DNA of 25,194 nucleotides. Origin: Gammaproteobacteria bacterium (GTDB lineage Bacteria; Pseudomonadota; Gammaproteobacteria; Pseudomonadales; Pseudomonadaceae). The stretch's first letter is position 1. Every line of letters starts with the position of its first letter. Below, one piece after another: positions 1 through 8,506 of this stretch. Below the pieces are notes generated by a model. The model ran no database searches. It was not told where the DNA came from and saw only the letters and a list, made by a program, of their open reading frames with translations. Location of the stretch: assembly GCA_012800475.1 (NCBI GenBank), contig JAAZJF010000049.1, positions 1 through 25,194 of the forward strand, written 5' to 3'. The translations under genes were made by a program, and so were the position numbers.

Positions 1-2443
1 GCGCCACAATACGCAGTTTCATACTGCGACACTCTTCCACCAAAATAACGACTTTATCGGTATTATCCATATCCGCCGATAATACCGCAGCCATAAATTG
101 CGGTGGATAATGCTGTTTTAACCATGCTGTTTGATAAGACACTAAACCATAAGCGGCCGAGTGTGATTTGTTAAAACCATAACCAGCGAATTTCTCCACC
201 AAGTCAAAGATATTACCGGCTAAATGCTCATCAATGTTGTTGTTTTTACAACCGGCAATAAAACCGCCACGCTGCCGAGCCATTTCTTCGGGTTGTTTTT
301 TCCCCATGGCACGGCGCAGCATATCGGCCTCACCCAAAGAATAGCCGGCCATCACTTGAGCAATTTGCATCACCTGTTCTTGATACAAAATAACCCCGTA
401 AGTAGGCGCAAGAACCGGGATTAATCCGTCATATTGATAATCTGTATGCGGGTAAGAGAGTTCAGCACGGCCGTGCTTACGGTTAATAAAGTCATCAACC
501 ATGCCTGACTGTAGGGGACCTGGGCGGAACAAAGCCACCAAAGCGATCAAGTCTTCGAGGCAGTCGGGCTTGAGCTTTTTGATCAGCTCTTTCATACCGC
601 GCGACTCAAGCTGGAACACGGCCGTGGTTTCCGCACGCTGCAGCATATGGTAAGTCGGCGCATCATCCAGCGGGATAAAATCAATATCCAACGGCGGCTC
701 ATCGGTTTTAGCACGATCGCGGTTAATGTTTTCTAAGGCCCATTTAATAATGGTGAGCGTGCGCAAGCCCAAGAAGTCAAATTTCACTAAACCAGCAGAT
801 TCGACGTCATCTTTATCAAACTGCGTCACTAAGCCGCTGCCATCTTCATCGCAGGATACCGGCGAAAAATCGGTCAACTTAGTGGGGGCAATCACCACAC
901 CACCGGCGTGTTTACCCGTACCACGCGTAACACCTTCAAGCTTTAACGCCATCTCCCAAATTTCAGCCGCTTCTTCATCGACGGCTAAAAAATCACGCAG
1001 GGGCTCTTCCGCTTCGAAGGCTTTACCCAGCGTCATGCCCACTTCAAAGGGAATCATTTTAGACAGGCGGTCGGCTAAGCCATAGGCTTTACCTTGCACA
1101 CGCGCCACGTCGCGCACCACGGCTTTTGCCGCCATCGTACCAAAGGTAATAATCTGGCTGACCGCTTCGCGGCCATAGGTATTGGCCACATACTCAATGA
1201 CTCGGTCGCGACCATCCATGCAAAAGTCGACGTCAAAGTCAGGCATGGAAACCCGCTCAGGGTTGAGGAAGCGCTCAAAGAGTAAGTCATATAACAAGGG
1301 GTCGATATTGGTGATGTGCAACACATACGCCACCAAACTGCCGGCACCCGATCCACGGCCAGGTCCTACGGGAACACCGTTATTTTTCGCCCAATGGATA
1401 AAGTCCATCACGATTAAAAAGTAACCGGGGAAACCCATCTGGATAATAATATCCAGCTCAAAGGTCAGGCGATCGTCATACACTTTACGCTTAGCATCAT
1501 AATCAGGCGTGTCTTTGGGTAAGGTAACCGACAGACGCTCATCAAGCCCCTCAAAGGACACATGACGTAAATAATCACCAATAGTCATGCCTTCAGGCAC
1601 AGGGAAATCAGGTAAAAAGTGCGTCCCTAACTGCACTTCGATATTACAGCGTTTAGCAATCTCGACACTGTTGTGCAAAGCTTCTGGAATATCGGCAAAC
1701 AGCTGCGCCATTTCCTCAGGGCTTTTTAAATACTGCTGTTCGGAGTAGGTGCGAGGACGACGCGGATCATCTAAAGCGCGCCCCTCACCAATACATACGC
1801 GCGTTTCATGAGCAGCAAAATCATCTTGCTTTAAAAACCGCACATCATTGGTTGCCACCACAGGCACATGCAAACGCGCGGCGATAGCCACTGCCGCATG
1901 CACATGCTCTTCATCATTGGGACGCTCAGTGCGCTGCAGCTCCAAGTAAAAGCGATTATCAAAGACCTCGCGCCAATGACTCAGCAATTGCTCAGCCTTA
2001 GCTGTTTCACCGGCTAACAGAGCAAGCCCCACGTCACCTTCTTTAGCGCCCGATAAAGCAATGAGCCCTGCCGCCGCCTCTTTCACCCAGTCGCGCTCAA
2101 TCACGACCAAGCCCTGCTGCTGACCTTGGGTGAAACCTCGGGAGATCAGCTCCGTTAAGTTGCGATAACCTTCTGGCGTCATCACCAGTAAGGTCATCCG
2201 CGTTAAAGGCCCTTCTTCTTCGGCGCTGGCCAGCCAAATATCCGCACCACAAATGGGTTTAACCCCACCTTTTTGCGCGCCGGTGTAAAACTTAACCAGC
2301 GAACTCATATTACTCTGGTCTGTAACAGCTACAGCTGGCATCCCTGCCTCACTGACCGCTTTAATCAGCGGTTTGATGCGTACCAAGCCATCAACCAATG
2401 AAAACTCGCTATGCACACGTAGATGAACAAATGATGCGGACAT
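1..2443 (-). CDS. dnaE: DNA polymerase III alpha subunit (DnaE), N-terminal 814 residues, cut by window start
   Basis: Catalytic subunit of the replicative polymerase holoenzyme in the cytoplasm. I translated the open minus-strand frame from the ATG at 2441-2443. It begins MSASFVHLRVHSEFSLVDG, the PHP-domain start typical of proteobacterial DnaE. The polymerase active-site motif PDFDVDF lies at about residues 401-407, with Asp402 and Asp404 matching E. coli Asp401/Asp403. Near the window edge the frame still reads as DnaE (YQTAWLKQHYPPQFMAAVLS). A full protein is about 1170 residues, so the C-terminal third (rest of fingers, beta-binding and OB regions) lies outside. An AAGG motif sits 6 nt before the ATG. 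The gene starts 55 bp after the purC stop with no terminator visible, so read-through from purC is possible. In Pseudomonas and E. coli dnaE normally sits upstream of accA; the purC side here is unusual. Confidence 0.97.
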   Translation of the reverse strand, partial: MSASFVHLRVHSEFSLVDGLVRIKPLIKAVSEAGMPAVAVTDQSNMSSLVKFYTGAQKGGVKPICGADIWLASAEEEGPLTRMTLLVMTPEGYRNLTELISRGFTQGQQQGLVVIERDWVKEAAAGLIALSGAKEGDVGLALLAGETAKAEQLLSHWREVFDNRFYLELQRTERPNDEEHVHAAVAIAARLHVPVVATNDVRFLKQDDFAAHETRVCIGEGRALDDPRRPRTYSEQQYLKSPEEMAQLFADIPEALHNSVEIAKRCNIEVQLGTHFLPDFPVPEGMTIGDYLRHVSFEGLDERLSVTLPKDTPDYDAKRKVYDDRLTFELDIIIQMGFPGYFLIVMDFIHWAKNNGVPVGPGRGSGAGSLVAYVLHITNIDPLLYDLLFERFLNPERVSMPDFDVDFCMDGRDRVIEYVANTYGREAVSQIITFGTMAAKAVVRDVARVQGKAYGLADRLSKMIPFEVGMTLGKAFEAEEPLRDFLAVDEEAAEIWEMALKLEGVTRGTGKHAGGVVIAPTKLTDFSPVSCDEDGSGLVTQFDKDDVESAGLVKFDFLGLRTLTIIKWALENINRDRAKTDEPPLDIDFIPLDDAPTYHMLQRAETTAVFQLESRGMKELIKKLKPDCLEDLIALVALFRPGPLQSGMVDDFINRKHGRAELSYPHTDYQYDGLIPVLAPTYGVILYQEQVMQIAQVMAGYSLGEADMLRRAMGKKQPEEMARQRGGFIAGCKNNNIDEHLAGNIFDLVEKFAGYGFNKSHSAAYGLVSYQTAWLKQHYPPQFMAAVLSADMDNTDKVVILVEECRSMKLRIVA

Positions 2444-2498
2444 GAAGAACCTTACTTAACACACAAAGAACAACTCAAATCGCTCAACACAGCGCGTT

Positions 2499-3368
2499 TT
2501 ATTCGGTTAAACGCAGTAATGCTTCGCGGTATTTATCTGCCGTTTTTTGTGCAATATCTGCTGGAATCGCAGGTGCAGGCGGCTCTTTATCCCAGCCACT
2601 GCTTTCGAGCCAGTCGCGTACAAACTGCTTATCAAAACTGGGTGGATTGGTACCGACTTGGTAGCTGTCAGCCGGCCAAAAACGACTGGAGTCAGGCGTT
2701 AGCGCCTCATCCATTAAGGTCAACGTGCCATCGGCATCTAAACCAAACTCAAACTTGGTATCGGCAATAATAATGCCGCGCGTCGCTGCGTACTCAACTG
2801 CAGCTTGGTACAGCTTGATGGAGACATCACGCACTTGTGCAGCTAAATCATCACCGATAATTGCAGCACACTGAGCAAAGCTGATGTTTTCATCGTGATC
2901 ACCCACCTCAGCTTTCGTCGAGGGTGTAAAAATCGGCTCAGGCAGCTTTTGCGCTTCTTGTAAGCCCTGCGGTAGTTCAATTCCACAGACCGTGCCGCTG
3001 CGCTGATACTCTTTCCAACCCGAACCCACTAAATAACCGCGCACAATGGCCTCTACAGCCACAGGCTGCAAGCGCTTAGCCACCACTGCACGCCCTTCAA
3101 CTAAAGGCAATTCTTGTGCACTGACTACATCGGCAACCTGATCGCCAGTGAAATGATTGGGAATCAGATGAGCTAATTTATCAAACCAAAAATTGGAGAT
3201 TTCAGTCAGAATCTTGCCTTTTTCTGGAATAGGCTGCTCTAAAATCACATCAAATGCAGATAAACGATCGCTAGCGACCATCAGCATGCGCTGTGCATCA
3301 ATTTCATATAAGTCACGCACTTTGCCTGAGTACAGTTTTTTAAGGCTCAGTTGAGGCTGGTTGCTCAT
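2499..3368 (-). CDS. purC: Phosphoribosylaminoimidazole-succinocarboxamide synthase, long (yeast-like) type
   Basis: SAICAR synthetase of de novo purine synthesis: joins CAIR and aspartate using ATP, in the cytoplasm. The 289-residue product has the family blocks LYSGKVRDLYE near residue 13, VEAIVRGYLVGSGWKEY near 105, PEPIFTPSTKAEVGDHDENIS spanning roughly residues 143-163, GIIIADTKFEFGLD near 198 and DEALTPDSSRFW near 220. These match the long form (about 290-306 residues, as in yeast Ade1 and many betaproteobacteria). The short form of about 237 residues, which I recall for E. coli and P. aeruginosa, is clearly different. AGGA lies about 8 nt before the ATG. It follows bamC by 76 bp across a strong hairpin and precedes dnaE by 55 bp on the same strand. 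The function is secure; the subfamily call rests on remembered sequences. Confidence 0.95.
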   Translation of the reverse strand: MSNQPQLSLKKLYSGKVRDLYEIDAQRMLMVASDRLSAFDVILEQPIPEKGKILTEISNFWFDKLAHLIPNHFTGDQVADVVSAQELPLVEGRAVVAKRLQPVAVEAIVRGYLVGSGWKEYQRSGTVCGIELPQGLQEAQKLPEPIFTPSTKAEVGDHDENISFAQCAAIIGDDLAAQVRDVSIKLYQAAVEYAATRGIIIADTKFEFGLDADGTLTLMDEALTPDSSRFWPADSYQVGTNPPSFDKQFVRDWLESSGWDKEPPAPAIPADIAQKTADKYREALLRLTE

Positions 3369-3393
3369 TGCAAAAATCCTATAGTTGGAAACG

Positions 3394-3423
3394 CAGCAGG
3401 CGAAATCTAAGTTTCGCCTGCTG
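3394..3423 (-). other. Perfect 12-bp stem-loop between bamC and purC
   Basis: CAGCAGGCGAAA (3394-3405) and its exact reverse complement (3412-3423) flank the 6-nt loop TCTAAG. In the bamC-to-purC direction the stem is followed by CGTTTCC rather than a run of U, so it is not a canonical intrinsic terminator. It could be a weak terminator, an RNase-processing or mRNA-stabilising hairpin, or an attenuator setting purC relative to dapA-bamC. The hairpin is seen; its role is inferred. Confidence 0.6.
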
Positions 3424-3444
3424 GATCATTGACGGGGCAATGGT

Positions 3445-4545
3445 TTAGTCTAAATATGTACGTACTTTTTCTAAGATACGCTCAGTCACTTCAGCGGACG
3501 CCAAGGTGTCTAGATCACGCTCAACACTCACGAACACCTGCTTATTAATGGCAGTTAGACGCAAGATATAACGCTCGCCACTGTCTTGCTCAGGCGCTTT
3601 TTTCTTTGAGCTGAATAAACGTTTAAAGAAGCCAGGCTCGTTTTTCTCAGCGCTTTTGGCTAAGTCAATATAGTACAAACCTGTGCTGCGATTGAGATCA
3701 TCAACAGCGATATCTGCAGCGTTTAATGCTCGTCCTACACTCGACCAAGCGCGATCGTAACTGGCATCAAGACGTAACACCTTCACACCATTACCGCTGT
3801 CTAAAACCACAACGCGCTTAGGCGTGTCGTAGGTTTTGCTGGCTAACAAAGAGAATGAATCACCTTTCTCATCACGTTGCGCCAAGTAAGTATTGAGCTC
3901 AGCTAAAATACCTTCTGCTGCAGCACCGGTAGTTTTATTATCCGTCCATACTGCATCCGATGGCGCTTTTAAACTGCGCTGAGCTTGATAGATAAAGATC
4001 TCACTGGTGTTGCGTTGCACACCCGGATCAATACGCACGCGAAAGCGCATATTGACATCCGCTGGCGGCGTGCCCCAAACCTGACGCACTAAGCTTGCGT
4101 TCAGCTCGTTAGGCGCTTGCCACTGTGTGACAAACTCGCCAATATGCGGGCGCTCATCAGCAATTTTAAAACCGTTGGTTTCAAAGAACTGCTGTGCCAC
4201 GGGCCAAACTTGGGCCGGAATACGCTGCGCAATAATCCAGCTTAACTGATCGCTTTTTTGCAAACTGAAGTCACCCAACACACCATCGGTCGGTAACGGC
4301 TGCGGACGTGGAACTTGATAGTCCTTATCCTGCTGCGCAGAAGCGATACGATGTGGAATCGGTAACAGAGGATCGAGATGTTTGACTTTCGCATCGTCAG
4401 GTAACTGCATTGCAGGTGTAGGACGTGCCTCTAAATAGTCACCACCGCGGTCACGAAAATAACCCTTATCACCCCACAGCATTCCACAGCCTGTTAGGCT
4501 GCTAGCAGACACTGCTAACACACATATTCCAGCAAATCGCTTCAT
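3445..4545 (-). CDS. bamC: Outer membrane protein assembly factor BamC (NlpB), lipoprotein
   Basis: Lipoprotein member of the BAM complex, which inserts beta-barrel proteins into the outer membrane. The 366-residue product opens with a type II signal peptide ending in the lipobox LTGC, putting the lipidated cysteine at residue 20. A proline-rich unstructured segment follows (about 30-95, including LPIPHRIA), which in E. coli BamC binds BamD. Two helix-grip domains fill the rest; the C-terminal one runs from about residue 245 (VKVLRLDASYDRAWSSVGRAL) to the end. Length is close to E. coli BamC (344). It lies 18 bp downstream of dapA on the same strand, an adjacency conserved in Pseudomonas and E. 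coli. GAGG lies about 11 nt before the ATG, a little far for an SD, so translation may benefit from dapA coupling. Confidence 0.93.
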   Translation of the reverse strand: MKRFAGICVLAVSASSLTGCGMLWGDKGYFRDRGGDYLEARPTPAMQLPDDAKVKHLDPLLPIPHRIASAQQDKDYQVPRPQPLPTDGVLGDFSLQKSDQLSWIIAQRIPAQVWPVAQQFFETNGFKIADERPHIGEFVTQWQAPNELNASLVRQVWGTPPADVNMRFRVRIDPGVQRNTSEIFIYQAQRSLKAPSDAVWTDNKTTGAAAEGILAELNTYLAQRDEKGDSFSLLASKTYDTPKRVVVLDSGNGVKVLRLDASYDRAWSSVGRALNAADIAVDDLNRSTGLYYIDLAKSAEKNEPGFFKRLFSSKKKAPEQDSGERYILRLTAINKQVFVSVERDLDTLASAEVTERILEKVRTYLD

Positions 4546-4563
4546 GCGTTTTAAAACCTCAGA

Positions 4564-5442
4564 TTAATTCAAAATACCGGACTGACGCATGGCCTGGCGT
4601 AAAGTGTCATGGTACTGCTCACTGAACCAAGTCAGCGGCAAGCGAATACCTTCTTGGATCAAGCCCATCTCGTACAGCGCCCATTTCACTGGGATTGGAT
4701 TGGCTTCTAAAAACAAATTCTCATGCAGCGGCATCAAACGGTCATTGAGCGCTTTAGCCGCCACCGCATCACCCGCCATGGCCAGCTGACACAGCTCACT
4801 CATGGCCCGTGGTGCAATATTAGCTGTCACAGAAATATTACCTTTACCACCCGCCAGCATCAGCTCGTATGCTGTGGCGTCATCACCTGAATACACACAA
4901 AAATCACTGTCTACGCGGGCAATAATATCTTTAGCCCGGTCAATATCACCGGTGGCTTCTTTAATACCAATAATATTGGGTATCGCTGACAAACGCACCA
5001 CTGTATCGGCTAGCATATCGCATACTGTGCGGCCTGGAACGTTGTATAGAATCTGTGGAATATCAACCGTCTCAGCAATATGTTTAAAGTGCTGATACAG
5101 GCCTTCTTGAGTCGGTTTATTGTAGTACGGCGTCACTAACAAGCATGCATCTGCACCCACGCTTTTAGCATTACGCGTCAATTCAACGGCTTCACGCGTA
5201 CAGTTGGCTCCTGTACCGGCAATCACAGGAATGCGGCCATTCACCTGCTCAACCACACGACGAATCACTTCAACGTGCTCAGCAACGTTTAATGTAGCGG
5301 ACTCACCTGAAGTACCCACAACCACTAAAGCGTTGGTGCCTTCTTTAAGGTGAAAATCCACCAACTGAGTCAATGCATGCCAATCAAGTGCGCCTTGCGC
5401 ATCCATGGGCGTGACTATTGCGACCATACTGCCCGAAATCAT
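4564..5442 (-). CDS. dapA: 4-hydroxy-tetrahydrodipicolinate synthase (DapA)
   Basis: Condenses pyruvate with aspartate semialdehyde, the first committed step to diaminopimelate and lysine. The 292-residue TIM-barrel protein keeps E. coli numbering: Lys161 in GIKEATG forms the Schiff base, Tyr133 (LYNVPGRT) and Tyr107 (TPYYNKP) belong to the proton relay, Thr44 lies in VVGTSGES, and Arg138 binds the semialdehyde carboxylate. In E. coli position 45 is also Thr; here it is Ser, a conservative change. The start ATG is preceded by GCAGGAGCGGTTGC, a good SD. It is the first gene of a minus-strand run (dapA-bamC-purC-dnaE) and is divergent from the gcvR-like gene across 176 bp. No convincing promoter with both hexamers was identified there. 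Confidence 0.97.
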   Translation of the reverse strand: MISGSMVAIVTPMDAQGALDWHALTQLVDFHLKEGTNALVVVGTSGESATLNVAEHVEVIRRVVEQVNGRIPVIAGTGANCTREAVELTRNAKSVGADACLLVTPYYNKPTQEGLYQHFKHIAETVDIPQILYNVPGRTVCDMLADTVVRLSAIPNIIGIKEATGDIDRAKDIIARVDSDFCVYSGDDATAYELMLAGGKGNISVTANIAPRAMSELCQLAMAGDAVAAKALNDRLMPLHENLFLEANPIPVKWALYEMGLIQEGIRLPLTWFSEQYHDTLRQAMRQSGILN

Positions 5443-5618
5443 GCAACCGCTCCTGCAAAATTAGAATAGAAATATCATAGGTTGGTAATGTTACTGATGC
5501 CTTTGAGCTTGCACAAGCACTGCTCGTGTCTTTGAGCATTCCACTTACCCATCCTTTTCGTTACTCTAGTGCATTGAGCGGCGTAAAATACGTCACAATT
5601 AACTTTTTGGAATGCTGA

Positions 5619-6176
5619 ATGTCTGTACTACCCTTACGTGAACAATATGTACTTATCAGTGCCATGGGGCGTGATCCTCTGGAACTGACCAACGTAATTT
5701 GCCGCACCTGTCAAGAAAACCGCTGCTCGGTGGTCAGCAGTCGCTTAACACGCCACGGTCAATACAGCGTATTGATTGTGCAAGCAGGCGGTACTTGGGA
5801 TGCTCTAGCACGTCTTGAAAGTGCGTTACCCTCGCTGGCCAAACGCCACGATTTACAACTGACCCATACCCGCAGCGAGGATGAAGAAGCTCGCCCACAA
5901 GCACTGCCCTATATTGTCTATGTCAGCGCGCTGTACCAGCCCGACATCTTAGCTGAGTTATGCCAGTTTTTTGCGGATCATCAGATTGGCTTGGAAAACA
6001 TCACCTATGATACCTATCAAGCACCGCAAACCGACACCACCATGCTCAACGCAACGATTACCGTCACGCTGCTGGCCTCGACACAAATCAACTGGTTACG
6101 TGATCAGTTTCTTGATTTTGCCGACGCCCTTAATTTAGATGCTTTAATCGAGCCATGGCGCCCACAAACACCTTAA
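5619..6176 (+). CDS. Glycine cleavage system transcriptional repressor-like protein (tandem ACT domains)
   Basis: A 185-residue protein of the GcvR family, in the position of P. aeruginosa PA1009 beside dapA and bcp. Two ACT-like domains are visible: residues about 8-80 (YVLISAMGRDPLELTNVICRT) and about 95-175 (YIVYVSALYQPDILAELCQFF ... GLENITYDTY). In E. coli GcvR has no DNA-binding domain; it binds glycine and antagonises GcvA. Whether this protein does the same is inferred from family alone, since no gcv genes are nearby. The stop is 14 bp before bcp, so the two are probably co-transcribed. Confidence 0.85.
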   Translation: MSVLPLREQYVLISAMGRDPLELTNVICRTCQENRCSVVSSRLTRHGQYSVLIVQAGGTWDALARLESALPSLAKRHDLQLTHTRSEDEEARPQALPYIVYVSALYQPDILAELCQFFADHQIGLENITYDTYQAPQTDTTMLNATITVTLLASTQINWLRDQFLDFADALNLDALIEPWRPQTP

Positions 6177-6190
6177 GTCTGAGGATCTAG

Positions 6191-6658
6191 ATGTTAAATC
6201 AACCGATCGATAACTTTACTGCCGCCGCCACCAGCGAGCGCACCATTGAGTTAAAAGAACTCGCAGGACAACAGGTGGTGCTGTATTTTTACCCTAAAGA
6301 CAACACCCCGGGTTGCACAACTGAAAGCCAAGACTTTCGTGATTTACATGAGCAATTCACTGCCGCTAACACGATCATTTTAGGTGTATCGCGCGATACG
6401 CTGCGCGTGCATGAAAACTTCAAAGCCAAGCACGGCTTTCCTTTTGAGTTGATCAGTGACGGCGAAGAAAACCTGTGCAAGCAATTTGATGTGATTAAAT
6501 TGAAAAAACTCTACGGAAAAGAGCACCTCGGTATAGAACGCAGCACTTTCTTAATTGACCAAGCTGGCGTGTTACGTCACGAATGGCGCAAAGTCAAAGT
6601 TGCGGGGCACGCAGCGCAAGTTTTAGCGGCGGCACAAGCTCTAAATGCAGGCCATTAA
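6191..6658 (+). CDS. bcp: Thiol peroxidase Bcp/PrxQ-type peroxiredoxin
   Basis: Reduces hydrogen peroxide and organic hydroperoxides with a thiol donor in the cytoplasm. The 155-residue thioredoxin fold has the peroxidatic motif PKDNTPGCTTES, with Cys42 as the attacking cysteine. E. coli Bcp has its resolving cysteine five residues later (Cys50 after Cys45); here that position is Gln47, so an intramolecular disulphide of that type is not possible. Another cysteine occurs at residue 96 (ENLCKQFDV) and could serve a different route, or the enzyme may act as a 1-Cys peroxiredoxin. GAGGATCTAG precedes the ATG, a good SD. It is second in the pair with the gcvR-like gene and ends 6 bp from the stop of the convergent tusA-like gene. 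Confidence 0.95.
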   Translation: MLNQPIDNFTAAATSERTIELKELAGQQVVLYFYPKDNTPGCTTESQDFRDLHEQFTAANTIILGVSRDTLRVHENFKAKHGFPFELISDGEENLCKQFDVIKLKKLYGKEHLGIERSTFLIDQAGVLRHEWRKVKVAGHAAQVLAAAQALNAGH

Positions 6659-6664
6659 CACGCA

Positions 6665-6910
6665 TTAACCGCCTTTGCGTAACCAATAGGTAAACACAGC
6701 CTGCTCAACTGTTTCATGCAGTAGGCTGTGCCCAGCCAACTGGGCAAAGGATCGAAAGTCACGCTGCGAACCCGCATCCGTGGCTATGACCTTTAGCACC
6801 CCACCCGCAGCTAAAGCATTGAGCGCTAATTTCGCCTTTAATAATGGCATTGGACAGGCTAAACCTTGGGCATCCACTTCAGCATCATATTGCAACGGCG
6901 TGTCACTCAT
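6665..6910 (-). CDS. TusA/SirA-family sulfurtransferase-like protein (PA1006-like)
   Basis: Small cytoplasmic sulfur-carrier protein of the TusA/YhhP/SirA family, 81 residues from the start chosen here. The hallmark LACPMPLLKAK carries the persulfide-forming cysteine (Cys19) in the CPxP motif. The frame is open 4 codons further up (ATG at 6922), but MSDTPLQYDAEVDAQGL matches the family's usual start and GGTG lies 6 nt before this ATG. Position next to bepA and bcp matches P. aeruginosa PA1006, reported to function in molybdenum cofactor homeostasis and nitrate respiration; that role is transferred by context, not seen. It converges on bcp with almost no spacer and is divergent from bepA (141 bp). 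Confidence 0.9.
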   Translation of the reverse strand: MSDTPLQYDAEVDAQGLACPMPLLKAKLALNALAAGGVLKVIATDAGSQRDFRSFAQLAGHSLLHETVEQAVFTYWLRKGG

Positions 6911-7051
6911 TAAAAACACCATTTAATCTAAGAACATTTATCCTACGACTGTGTCAAAGTGATGCTCGTACCTATTTCAACTATTAGGCTTGCTCACTTA
7001 TCGCGCGCATTGTAGCGTATATATCATTGCTTATTTTGCAAAGAGAGTGCC

Positions 7052-8485
7052 ATGACCCTGTTACGCCCTGCTCTATTAGCGCTGGCTTGCCTGTTCACTC
7101 AGCCTGCTCAAGCCTTTGACTTACCCTCACTGGGTGATTCAAGCTCTGCTATTGTATCTCCCGAGCAAGAGCATCAACTCGGTCGAGCCTGGTTAAGTAT
7201 ATTACGCGGCCAAGTGCGCCAGCTTGAAGACCCACTACTGAAAGATTACGTCGAGTCCAGCGTGCATCGACTCGCGCAAACCAGTCAACTCAATGATCGC
7301 AGGCTTGAGTTTATTTTACTCGCCAGTCCACAACTGAACGCCTTTGCCGCGCCGGGTGGCATTATTGGTGTCAATGGCGGTTTATTGCTACATGCTCACA
7401 CTGAGGCAGAATATGCATCTGTGATGGCTCACGAACTGGCGCACTTATCACAACGCCACTTTGCCCGTGGCCTTGAAGCACAAAAGCGTTTACAAGTTCC
7501 TTTAATGGCTGCGATGCTGGCCGGCGTTATTGCAGCCGCAGCCGGGGGCGGTGATCTAGGTATGGCCGCTATTGCTTCCACACAAGCGGCTGCCATTCAA
7601 GAGCAACGTCGTTTCTCACGACAAAATGAACAAGAAGCAGACCGTATCGGCTTGGTCAACTTGTATAAAGCGGGTTTTGATCCGCGTGCGATGCCCAGCA
7701 TGTTCGAGCGCTTGATGCGTCAATACCGCTACGACCGTATGCCACCTGAATTTTTACTAACGCACCCAGTTTCCGAATCGCGTATCGCCGATACCCGCAA
7801 CCGCGCCGAACAATATGATGGCAAAGGCACTGTCGATAGTTTGTACTACCAACTGATTCGTGCTCGTGTGCAGCTGACATTCGAAGAAACCCCAGGCATA
7901 GCACTCAAGCGTTTTCGCAGCATGCTCGAGGATGACTCAAGCTTGGATGCGGCACGCTACGGCCTAGTCTTAGCCTTAATCCGCAGCAATAAGCTCGATG
8001 AAGCACAACAAAACTTAGATGTTCTATTAAAAAAAGTCCCCAACAGTATTATTTATAATCTAGCAGGCGTGGATATTAATCTCAGTCGCAATCAATTCTC
8101 TCAAGCACATCAGCGTGTCGACGACTTACTGCAACGCAACCCCAATAATTTTCCGTTGCACCATGCCAAATATGAAATCCTGCTCAAGCAAAACAACATT
8201 GCCCAAGCTGAAAAAACCATCAATCAAATTCTCAAACAACGCCCCAACGATCCAGACATCTGGTTTGAAGTGGCTGAAGTGCGTGGCTTAGCCAATAATA
8301 TTATTGGTTTGCATGAAGCGCGGGCCGAGTTTTTCTCACGTGTCGGTGACTACACTCAAGCGATTGAGCAACTGGGCTATGCAAAACGACGGGCCAACAA
8401 TAACTTTACCCGTGCAGCGCGTATTGATGCGCGCGAACAAGCGTTAATCAAAGAAGAGCAAGCCGTCAAAAAGATGCTCAATTGA
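7052..8485 (+). CDS. bepA: Periplasmic M48 metalloprotease/chaperone BepA with TPR repeats
   Basis: Periplasmic zinc protease and chaperone acting on outer-membrane proteins such as stalled LptD at the BAM complex (E. coli BepA/YfgC, 487 residues; here 477). A signal peptide of about 21 residues ends AQA before FDLPSLG. The zinc motif HELAH spans residues 127-131, and the third ligand is Glu195 in NEQEADRIG. Residues about 270-460 are TPR-like helix pairs (LDEAQQNLDVLLKKVPN, FSQAHQRVDDLLQRNPNN, IAQAEKTINQILKQRPND). GAGAG lies shortly before the ATG. It is divergent from the tusA-like gene. Confidence 0.93.
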   Translation: MTLLRPALLALACLFTQPAQAFDLPSLGDSSSAIVSPEQEHQLGRAWLSILRGQVRQLEDPLLKDYVESSVHRLAQTSQLNDRRLEFILLASPQLNAFAAPGGIIGVNGGLLLHAHTEAEYASVMAHELAHLSQRHFARGLEAQKRLQVPLMAAMLAGVIAAAAGGGDLGMAAIASTQAAAIQEQRRFSRQNEQEADRIGLVNLYKAGFDPRAMPSMFERLMRQYRYDRMPPEFLLTHPVSESRIADTRNRAEQYDGKGTVDSLYYQLIRARVQLTFEETPGIALKRFRSMLEDDSSLDAARYGLVLALIRSNKLDEAQQNLDVLLKKVPNSIIYNLAGVDINLSRNQFSQAHQRVDDLLQRNPNNFPLHHAKYEILLKQNNIAQAEKTINQILKQRPNDPDIWFEVAEVRGLANNIIGLHEARAEFFSRVGDYTQAIEQLGYAKRRANNNFTRAARIDAREQALIKEEQAVKKMLN

Positions 8486-8506
8486 GTGCGACCTTGATTA
8501 AATAGG

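Noticed and set aside
726..1085. 119-residue plus-strand ORF and neighbouring frames at 1075-1424
   Set aside because: They lie antisense or out of frame within dnaE, whose own frame reads as DnaE throughout.
5505..5542. Repeated TTTGAGC words and a GCTTG-CA-CAAGC dyad between dapA and the gcvR-like gene
   Set aside because: Short and imperfect; no promoter geometry around them, so not listed as an operator.
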